Of a stretch of 64,000 nucleotides of DNA, positions 54,760 to 64,000 are shown one piece after another (positions within the stretch are counted from its first letter, which is position 1; each line of letters starts with the position of its first letter). The stretch comes from Ophioderma brevispina (Eukaryota; Echinodermata; Ophiuroidea; Amphilepidida; Ophiodermatidae). Where the stretch lies: positions 49,200 to 113,199 of the forward strand of contig JAMKCH010010179.1 in the NCBI GenBank assembly GCA_023653785.1. Reading direction: 5' to 3'. The notes below the pieces were generated by a model. That model had not been told where the DNA came from, did not search any database, and was given only the letters and a program-made list of their open reading frames with translations. The position numbers and the translations under genes are program-made.

Positions 54760-57490
54760 GGAAAAATCGATTTTCGGTGCGTGCATATTTTCTGGATTTA
54801 TCGGCAACAATTTCAAATTTGTATGAGACATTAGGCCCCTAATGAGTAGTGTTGTTGTTCCTATGAAAAAAAATAGATATGCTTCCCTACAATTGGTTTT
54901 ACATAGGTTTATTAACACTTAGTGCCTAAGGGGAAAAAAAGGTTTGTGCATTAATTCTTTACCAACATAAGTTAATCATGTCATTTTTTGCCCCTCCTAA
55001 GCTTCCGCCGCACTCTGTGACTATATATTGTAGCGAGGTACATGCATGGTTGATGCTCTCGTTTTTTGATTGGCTAACGTGATACGGCGGCAAGTTATGA
55101 ATGGGAGAGCCCTCATTTTAGTACATGCACCCGAGGTGTAATTGCCCACCTACTAGCCCATTTGCACGAAAAATTTCCCCCCTCCGAAATTGCATCTCAT
55201 TCGGTGCCCATTCCATCCGGGAACTTGTACGAGGGTCATGTTACAAACAAATTGTTTCGTTCGCGTCGCCGAACATTGCCTATAATTATTACAATACAAA
55301 GGACTTTTCACGTGAAGTAATATTATAAAAATGTAGAAGAAAGCTATGGAACAAAAAACAATCGAGGCACACTGTGTGAATTCACAACAAAAAAGTGATA
55401 TTTCGACGTAAACTGTGCCCTACTTTCACGGACGGACGATTACACAACTATAGTGCAACGTCACGATAGGGTAAGTTTTCTGGTATTTATTACAGCTCCT
55501 AAACGTATGTTTTTAGCTGACTAGAGGCTGGTAAAAATTCCCGGATGGAAATTAGGCATCGAATGAGTGCATTTCGAGGATGTGCAAAGGTCTATTGCAA
55601 ATTTGGTATGGTGCCGCGTTGCCTACTATATTGAGAGTTTTTAAATTTCAATACCCTTTAGATACGTACTGGCAGCGGAAAATATTGAGTACTTTCCGCT
55701 ATATTGGTGTAAAAACTTTGCGAAAAAGAAGTTTTCATTTATTCACAACCGTTGTTCTTCATTCAGAAGCTACCGGTACTACATCGTTGTAGGGGAATCC
55801 CCTGACATCGTCACCTTAAAACAGTTCAGCAGGTAATGAATAATAATTATCGGCGGTTCTTATTTTAAACTCGTCTTTCGGGTACAATTTGACTAAAGTC
55901 AGAACGGATTTTTATAGGTTTTGTGAGAAGGACACATAGCAACAAGATTACGAATGATAACAATGTACTCTGTGCCCCGGTCGATCGATTAATCCGGTGG
56001 TACCGGCCAGTACAAACACATAATTCAACAACATTCGATGCCTTTTTGAACAATCCAAAGTTTTGATTTTCAAATTCAGGTGTCATAATATTAAAGACCT
56101 AAAATACATCAACTTATGAATTGAAAAATGATAACAGAAATTTCAATAGGCATTGGTAAATAAGGTCTTCAATACATGTGCGCGGAGTGATCTTGTATTG
56201 GCCAATTGTGCATTATTGGACCACTTAGGGTAATGGGCATTCCTTGAGTAGACGTTCCACTGTCATTTTACATGTTATACAGTCAGTAAGGTATAATGAA
56301 ATGTACATGTGCGTAAGACCAACATGACATCGCTGGGAGGACAATAGGGCGGGGTCTCCAAGAATGTGCCATCATGTTTACGAATTTTCACTTATGCGAA
56401 ATTAGAAATGAAAAACGTAGGCAGTAAATTCGGGATTTATTGCAATGCGAAAGTGGAAAATTCATCATGGCATGTTACATTTGCTGAGTGGACTTGGAAA
56501 GGCCATACTTGATTAAGTCGGGAGTGATTTTTTGCACGTCCAGCGGACGCGTTAGCTCAATCAAAATGTAATTTATTGTCCAAAATGGCAAAAAGAGCGT
56601 TTACTGATGCCAAAACGAAACTTAGTGCTACCACCTGACTTCAAACCCACCGTGTTAATCCTTAAGTACTAAACATGGATTAAGTACAGTACGTATAGGC
56701 ACATTGCAATGCAGTGTGGGATGATTCAAAACACCCTTGGTGTTAACGAGAGGGTGGTGTGCAACGTGAAGCAGTTGCGATAGGGTGGTTGGAGTGCATC
56801 TTTGGAATCACCAATTTCTAAGGAAACAAAAAGAGTGCACTGATTACAACATATTCCCATATGAGGCAGGACCTCATTACTCTTAATCATCTGTTGATTT
56901 ATTAACTCATTATATGAATTGCCCTTTTTTTAAAAAAAGGTTTGGTATTTAAAGAAAAATATAATTTGCGAAGGAGAGTGAAAACTTAATTCTTTTACAC
57001 AGGAGGTAAGCTTACAGTGTTGTGCAGGTGACAGCCGGAGTTGATATTAACAAGTTCAATAATTGCACTAGTCTGATCTGTGCTGGTACTAAAATTTATA
57101 AGTGAGTATGCTACTCAGATTTATAACAAGAATGAGACAAGGGTATAATTATTCGATAGTATACAAGTAATGATGTTTAGAAGTGCAATAGTAAGAATAT
57201 TTTTCATACGTTTAAATACGAAAATGTTCCATTCAAGAGGACTTAGCAGAGTTGATGGAACATATCTTCTTTCCAGTGCACAAATGAAAAAGTTCATTGT
57301 TTGTTTTATATAACAGTCAGTAGACCGTGTCATTTTAAGCTCAGTCAGACTAGCTTGACTACACTAAGCTAGCCTAGCATAACAAGTAGCAAGATCCTAT
57401 GGATCCCCATACGATTCCATGGTCTAGCCCTGCAGGGCTAGGCTAAATGTTGATCACACTTACCGGTCCTCAACTGATTACAAGTAGGAC
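54760..57490. other. No gene recognised
   Basis: AT-rich sequence. One small palindromic patch at 57365-57445 contains 'gctagcctagc' and 'ctagccctgcagggctaggct'. Nothing else supported. Confidence 0.4.
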
Positions 57491-57499
57491 CAAATGATG

Positions 57500-58180
57500 C
57501 CTAAAACCAAAACAAATTGCCAAAGAATTTCTACAGGATTGATATGTGAGATAACCTTTAAGAACAACATATCAAACGTTTACCAACAGCAAAGGAGTGA
57601 AATGTGTATTTTTAAGGGGGAAAGGATTATACGGGGGTCAAAATATGAAGAGTCAAATACGTTGAAAGGTATACCAACATGTTTGTCACCTTTCAAGGAT
57701 TAAAAAAGGTATAGCTTGCCATATTGGCAGGTTGTAGTTCAAGAGTTAAATATTAGGTTCAAGGTCAGAATGGAGGTAACTTTCCAGTTATATCTGTTTG
57801 TTATAAAAATGGTGTCAAATTGTTCGCCTAATGTCACAGGAGCCGAAAATATACTGGTTGCACCATCTGTGATAGTCGTTGCATAATTGGAACATGCAAA
57901 ATGTGACTGGGGCTACAGGATAACCTTGGACTGTTATGTACCTATTGTACTGAAACTGTAGATCATAGATAGGACAAAACTAGACTTTTTTTAAACCTTA
58001 CGAGTAGCCCAATAAATTGGTATATCTTTTAAAACGATTCTAACCATTCCAATTTTTGTCCCCGTTTCTCCCTTATTTCTGCATGTCCCACTAGGTTGAT
58101 TTTGGTAAACTTTTGATATATTATTTTTAGACAATTTCACAGTATATTGTTTCTTTGGCAATTTGTTTTGGGTCATTTCA
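57500..58180. mobile_element. Foldback element with about 190-base arms
   Basis: The left arm about 57507-57715 (aaaacaaattgccaaagaa …) pairs with the inverse of about 57990-58175 (… ttctttggcaatttgtttt). Both strands therefore read similar short peptides containing NNIS(N/K)VYQ, which is a by-product of the inversion. Confidence 0.78.
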
Positions 58181-58199
58181 TAAATATATTAATTAGACT

Positions 58200-59190
58200 A
58201 TTTGTTGAGATTGAAAACAATCATAACTAATAGTCACTATCTGCAATTTTGGCAGCTAGATAATTGGCTATGGACCATTTACCAGTCAGTCCAAAAACAT
58301 CTAGTTTACTTTCCACATGCGTTTCCATGCATAATTAGTGTTCATTTTGCAAATAAAAGGTAGGATCCATAATGTGGAAATGAGTTTTAAAACCTGCTGT
58401 TGTGGGTTTGATTCATTGGCATTGATGGAGTGGATGTTCACAAGAAAATGAGTTACGGAAATCGAGGGGAAATTTCACAAGAAAATGAGTCTTACAGAAA
58501 TCTATACAAGTGGAAGCAAAAAATAGTACTTTTATTATATTCTATTTTACTTGTAGTATGAAATCTTTTTCAGATTTTGATACACACCTTTTTAAAGTTA
58601 AATATTTCTGACTTAAGATATTACCGTTGGCCAGCATTTGTACTAGTTTTTAAGGGCTTATTTTAACATGTATTTAAATCTTGATATGTATATAGATGGG
58701 GATCATGGGGGGGCTCACCTGTGTTGGATTAAAGGAGATAAATGTTTCTTAGTAAAACTTAAATTTGGTTGAGGGATGTAAACTTGATGTCTGCAAGAAA
58801 CAGTATTAAAGTGTTCATCACATGCAAGATATCCACTGAGATTGCAGTTCTTTACAATTGAGTTATTTTCATTATCATGTGTACGGAATCTAAGGTCCAT
58901 ATGCACAAAGAAGTTTGAAAAACAACTCTAGTATTAACTAACAAATTGCAAATTAAATACAAAATACCTCATGTCAATGGAAAGGAAAATGTGTTTTCTA
59001 GTGGGACTAAACAACATACCCCAACCCTAACCAAAGTTGAGTGTCTCTAGGAACTGAGGGCTCAAATACAGAGCCTATTGTAGTTTTGACATTTAGGCCT
59101 ATTATCAACGTTTAGCGTAAGCGACAAATTCATGAACATAGGATGGAATATTGTTGGGCCTGTGAGTTAATTCACTGCAGGGCCAGTAAG
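58200..59190. other. No gene recognised
   Basis: AT-rich. A small duplication 'cacaagaaaatgagt(c)tta' lies at 58439-58495. Confidence 0.4.
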
Positions 59191-59192
59191 TT

Positions 59193-59475
59193 TCCTACAA
59201 TCATGGAAAAAAATTAGTTGCCACACTTGATACAATGTATGGCAACAGTCCCCATGCTCACAGCTGAAATAAGAATTGGGCAAGTAATTGTTCAATAGTG
59301 AGAAGGGGTCTTCCTCTTTGCCATATCCTTCCCCATCCCCCATCGATCAATGTTGGGGGACCTGGAGAGGGTACTGACAACATGACTTGGATCAACATTG
59401 CCTTGAGGAGAGGGGTTCGCTTTCCCCCGAAATCGGACAAAGTGTGGCAACATTTTTTTCCATGATCGGACCAGT
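59193..59475. mobile_element. MITE with aatcatggaaaaaaat…gccacac inverted ends
   Basis: Left 'aatcatggaaaaaaattagt' + tgccacacttg (59200-59230) pairs with right 'gtgtggcaacatttttttcc' + atgat (59442-59466). The interior of about 210 bases is not coding. Confidence 0.72.
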
Positions 59476-59929
59476 AGAGGAAAAAATTAAATCAACCCCT
59501 GAATACCAACCTCTAAAAGCTGACCAAGGCACTAAACACTAAACCATCCAGTCTGTCTGAGTTAAACAGCTATCTTCAAATGCCAGTGCTCCAGGTACCA
59601 ATTGCATCTCCTACCCCCCAATCCCATCTCATACCTTGTGTGGAAAAAATATCCTTGAACAACCCGGCTACCACACAAAGTTATTTGCAATATATGGAGA
59701 ACAGCTGTAATACCTGCAAGCTGGAGAACGAGAGAAACCATCCTTATATCCAAAGAGGAGAACACTAGTGATCTATCACACTGAAGAATTCTAGTGGTAA
59801 CCTCGGAATGGACATCCTCGCTCAAAGAACCATCAACTGCCAGAACAGAAACAATCCTTCAGAGGGTTCATGAAAATATCAGGATGTTGGAACACACAGA
59901 AGCACTAAGTGAAATTCCCAAGATGCCCA

Positions 59930-60310
59930 GAACAGAATGGTAATCAATTGTGACTACATGGCTAGACTTGCAAAATGCATATGGTATACTGTACCACACA
60001 TCCTTGTGTTTGCTTTGGGTGGTATTCATGTTATTTGCCAGACGCACCTTAGGAAAGATTATATTTAAGTCTCTGATGAGCTTGTTCATATGTGTTCAAA
60101 ACAAAAAGCTTCAACTCAATTGTTTCTTGTCATTTAGGACCCAGGCCAAACACCATCGGGTACTGCCAGCATGCGCAGATGACCGACCCTCGTATCTGGG
60201 AGTCCAGAAGGATGTCAAGACTTGTAACTACAGTGGAGTGTTCATCAGTGGACATGCATGGACTATGAAAGCCAAACCAGCAAATGCAAGTCTTGGCCCA
60301 TGAAAGTTTG
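59930..60310 (+). pseudogene. Non-LTR reverse transcriptase remnant
   Basis: The frame from 59950 reads TTWLDLQNAYGILYHTSLCL and, after a degraded middle, DVKTCNYSGVFISGHAWTMK. 'WLDL.NAyGs..H' is the RT palm strand typical of one group of invertebrate LINEs. The catalytic (F/Y)xDD box is not visible. The following 2 kb may hold further debris of the same element but shows no clear motif. Confidence 0.45.
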
Positions 60311-61140
60311 TCCCCAATGCCTAACAACAACGACGGGACACAAAACTCAATAACAGGGCCTCGCTCCCGGCCTATAATAGACGGGCATCAGATTGCTTAT
60401 TTGCCACAGTCAACCCTAGTGGTTTCCTTATGGAAGCTGATCTATAATGACCTGAAGAACAATAACACAGAGACATGGTAGGTACAAAGCTACAGAAATG
60501 CTTCAAAAAACCATGCAAGTCAACTGAGGGGCTTATGAAGCTGTTGATATACAATAATGCTATTTACAAAACTGACATGGGGTTTATAGCTTCCTTTCCC
60601 AAAGCTACTTGCAGTACAGAAACACTCTAACAGAAATACATGGAAGATAACACGACAAAGCCAGAATGAAATGGTGTAAAATACTAAACGAAGAACGCCA
60701 CTATAATTCTGAATGAAATGACAAGCGGTCAGACGGACAGAGCCGGTGTAAAAGGTGGGATATGGTCTGGCAGGATCAAACCATAGTCCGGGCCTTCTAA
60801 CGACGACAAGGTAATAAAGCGTGAAACTGAATGTTGCGTGAAGAGTCAACTGGAATCGAGCGCACACTAGATCCTTCAACGCATTGTAGGCTACTGTGAG
60901 TCCAGAGTACTATATCTCCTGCCACATCTGGTCTTGGTTACAAAACAACCGCAATCTGATCAAAGACTACGAGTGCGTCAGAACAAGAAAAAGCTCACTG
61001 ACTGATCACAGATGTATATGGGAAGTATTTTGGTCTAACCTCTACGTGGAAACAAGGGCAGTGATTGCATTGGGAGTCTGTCATGCAGATCCACACCTCC
61101 TAGAAGAAACCTTTGTATATCTTGACGTCAGGTGATGGTA
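60311..61140. other. Possible continuation of the LINE remnant
   Basis: ORFs at 60520-60879 (minus) and 60896-61135 (plus) are open but unlike any family I recognise. Confidence 0.3.
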
Positions 61141-61520
61141 TGTGGCGGCACTATTGACCCCCTTTTTTAAACCTGCTGTCACTAAAGACCCCCCTTTTTA
61201 AAACCTGCTGTCCATGAAGACCCCCTTTTTTAACCTGTCACTGCACGACCCCCCTTTTTTTACTCTAAGGGATGCCTCACATTTTTATTCATGTCACTGA
61301 ATGACCCCCTTATTTCTTTTATGTAATGCTATCACCGAGAACGACCCCTTTTTTCACAAATGTGAGAGGCTCAGTGATTCAACGAGAATGACCCACTTTT
61401 TTCACAAAAGTGAGAGGATCAGTGATTGACCCACAGGTTGGCATGCCTAACCAAAGGACCCCCTTTTTCCCTAAAAGTTCCTCCGCGAATGCCCCTACTT
61501 TGAAATCAATCCGCACATCC
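61140..61520 (+). repeat. Degenerate tandem repeat, unit gacccccctttttt…
   Basis: Ten or so units of 30-45 bases with gacccccttttt, then aacctgctgtcac or acaaaagtgagaggatcagtg. It ends in a C run (61542-61549). Confidence 0.8.
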
Positions 61521-61559
61521 CCGTCCTTTCATATATGAGGGCCCCCCCCGGGCGTCAGA

Positions 61560-63500
61560 GTTGATGTCTTTCCACATAACGCAATTCGTATCACCTTCCC
61601 TCCCCTGCGATCTGGAGCTGTGGGCCAAGACCAATCTAGGGACTCTGCCAATCATGTCATAAATGTCATTGCACTACTGTTCCACCATCTCAATAGCTGT
61701 TGTACTCATCAAAGCGGAACATACAAAGGCAAAAACCAGAAAAAATATCACACTTGAGAATTGACAACTCATACTCTATGATAGCCTGATCGCCACAGCT
61801 GATGTACAATCTATCGAAAATCCCGTCTTGCAATGCCAAGGACGAGCCAACCAGCATATGAAGGAAGCCTTGATGGATTCCTGATGATGAGGAACACAAA
61901 CAAATAGTGTTCCTCCAGAAAATACACTGAGACGAGTAGAGACCAGATATCCATCTTTGCTACCAACACAAGATTGATCATCATAGGGTGACGGTACCAT
62001 GGAGGAGAACTTATCCAATGCATATGCTAGAAGTGCAAATACAAGGGCTGGCGTGAAAGAGGTGGCCAATATACTACTTCCCAATTTCTTTTTTTTTCTC
62101 TTTTCTTCTCCCATCGAAGCAGGAAAGCAGTGGTTTATGCAAACATCACTCAACAAATGGCTGGCATCCTTGGGCATTCTAAAGGAAAGAGAAGGCTATA
62201 ACTGATAAGCAGCCAAAATACCTAAGGAGCAAGCTCTGTCAGCTGGCTCATCAGAAGTCAAAGGCATTCAGACGATGGAGCTACACGCAACTCCAGTTAT
62301 TGCTCTGAGCACAAACGAACTTCTTAACAACATCATGGATTATATTGAACAGCGCGCCACTGCTTAATATAATTAACCTTGGCTGGGTCACTTGTAAACC
62401 TATCCAAAGCACAGAAGCTTAGCAGGGGGCCAAAATTCCAAATTACATTTCATCCTCATTTTGCTCATAATAATTCCGTAGACACTTAGTACAATTTGTG
62501 TTGCAATAGCTCACAGTCCGTATTAGGGAAAATGTCAGTGGTTTAGATTTGACATGTATTTAATGATACTGACAGTGCTAATATGCACAAGACAAACCCA
62601 CACTTCTTCAAAACATTCCCCATTTATAAAATCGTTCCATTATATACCGTTTGCTATTTTCGATCTTTTGTGTTACATTCAATTACTGGACGTTTGGAAC
62701 CTGTGTCTCTTGATTGTACATGCCGGACCCGTGCAGTAATTGGTTGTAATAGATCACACGACATGAATTATGCATGGTACAGGGTGGTGTGACGTAGTAA
62801 TTAGACGACGTGCCTCGCTTTGTTGGTGGTTGAGAATTCTTTGGCGTGTGTATCGATAATGGAGGCGAGGTCCCCGGCGGCAAACCTAGACTTCTTTAGA
62901 ATATTGTTTGAGTGTCGGTACAAAGTTTGTTGTTGATGAGGGAAGTGGAATGGTTGAACGATCACAAAACCAGGTTAACCCGCCAAAGTCTGGTCCAAAG
63001 CCCCAGAGACCTCAGAACACATAATCTATGACAAAAGATACTGCAAAGGTGATTGTTTTTCTCTCACTACTACGTCCACCGTCACAGAGAGAGATATATA
63101 CTCGGTGTGGCTAGCTTAAAAGGATAAAGTAGACTCCGAAAGTGACAGCGCTGGTGTTCTCCCAATTAACTATTCATCCTGATTTGTTTTAGTGAGCTGT
63201 TATATTGAAAAGGGTTTGGATGCCATCGTCTGTCTGTGGAAGTGGCTAATGGATTCACACACCAGTAAAAACATGGGAAACAGAGGTAAGTCCAGCCCGC
63301 TGCAAAATGATGTGTTTTTGTCTACCTGTTTCTAAATATAATCTAAAACAGAAATGGCGAGATCTGTTGCAACTCATGGTTGCTATCAATAAAGGTAAAG
63401 TGTCATTGCTGAGCAAGCTCATGGAGGAGGGGCCATCTCTCTGTCTTTAGGCATTTGGGCCGTCCGCATTATATTTTGCTGTGGGGGTCGGCCACTCTTC
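61560..63500. other. No gene recognised
   Basis: Possible further LINE debris to about 62350; nothing firm. AT-rich beyond. Confidence 0.35.
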
Positions 63501-63514
63501 CCGCCACAGCGAGT

Positions 63515-63712
63515 CTGTTACCTTCCCAGCGCATTGACAAATGCTGGCTTCCCAGCATTGACTAATGCTGGTACCCATTTATACCTGGGTGGGAGATGAG
63601 TAATTGTGAAAAGCACCTTACTCAAGGGCTCCACACATTGACAGCAGTGGTGCTCGAACCCACGACATTGGAGTGCTGGGCGAGCCTCAATCGACTGACC
63701 CCACAGGCCCTT
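63515..63712 (-). mobile_element. tRNA-derived SINE
   Basis: On the minus strand 'tggggtcagtcgattgaggc' (63702-63683) is an A box and 'cgtgggttcgagcacc' (63665-63650) a B box. A body follows with 'gcccttgagtaaggtgctttt', a motif shared by many animal SINEs, then the direct repeats 'accagcattagtcaatgctg'. Confidence 0.75.
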
Positions 63713-63829
63713 CTCTATCAACAGTAAGTTAAAATCTGTAGGAATGTCAAAAATTAAGGTTGATTGAAACTTTAAATGTTGATCTGACATACCCAATTTT
63801 AACCGATTTTTAAAAAGGGAACACCTGAC

Positions 63830-64000
63830 TGAAAAAGTGCCCTATTGAGAGTTAACCAAGGGCAAAATGCGAGGTATTCGACAAGGAGAGTTATCGACAT
63901 GGGCCAAAAGCAGAGTTCAACAAAGGCAAAAAGCCAGAGTTAGTCAACACTTGGGCAAATGGCGAGTTAATTGAGACGGGCAAATTGAGAGTTAGTCAAC
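63830..64000 (+). repeat. Degenerate tandem repeat, unit gagttagtcaa…gggcaaa…
   Basis: Six or so units of about 27-30 bases with (a/c)gagtta(g/a)(t/c)caa and gggcaaa. It continues to the window end. Confidence 0.75.

Noticed and set aside
57494..58176. Two similar short peptides on opposite strands (NNISxVYQ)
   Set aside because: They are the two arms of an inverted repeat, not related genes.

Overview
The window is AT-rich metazoan DNA, packed with repeats and poor in genes. The exons are short and have canonical GT/AG borders. Intron-borne transposable elements, tRNA-derived SINEs, MITEs and AGGTCA-rich repeats fill most of the rest. The one clear host gene is an alpha-2-macroglobulin-family thioester protein. 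Repeat style and gene family together suggest an invertebrate deuterostome (hemichordate, echinoderm or lancelet type); the species cannot be named from the sequence.

Layout. 0-3.5 kb: a 0.9 kb foldback element and small MITEs. 3.5-7.3 kb, minus strand: a Merlin/IS1016-type transposase gene with one nonsense codon and one frameshift. It apparently has spliced C-terminal exons. Behind it lie two well-formed exons of a gene I do not recognise. 7.7-9.4 kb: nested palindromic repeats and hairpin 'ggaataaa' repeats. 9.7-12.3 kb: repeats headed by a CCCCGCC hairpin and an AGGTCA-rich array.

12.6-49.3 kb, plus strand: the 3' two thirds of the A2M-like gene. Fourteen exons run from the post-bait A2M domain through the GCGEQN thioester to the receptor-binding domain, with a probable terminal exon at 49.24 kb. 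The bait region and N-terminus lie outside the window. Outer exons are intact. Every recognised exon between about 24.4 and 40.8 kb carries single-base indels although the encoded protein is otherwise conserved, so either the sequence there is unpolished or the gene was disabled recently. Its introns hold a decayed Ty3/Gypsy-like element (31.1-35.5 kb, minus), four copies of one AGGTCA-rich repeat, mariner-, TTAA- and hAT-type MITEs, and tRNA-derived SINEs. One SINE-like element is enclosed by terminal inverted repeats and a target-site duplication.

49.3-64 kb: no host gene recognised. It holds a 1.1 kb GT-rich minisatellite, three foldback elements, a non-LTR reverse transcriptase remnant near 60 kb, a pyrimidine-rich degenerate array at 61.2 kb and a tRNA-derived SINE at 63.6 kb.
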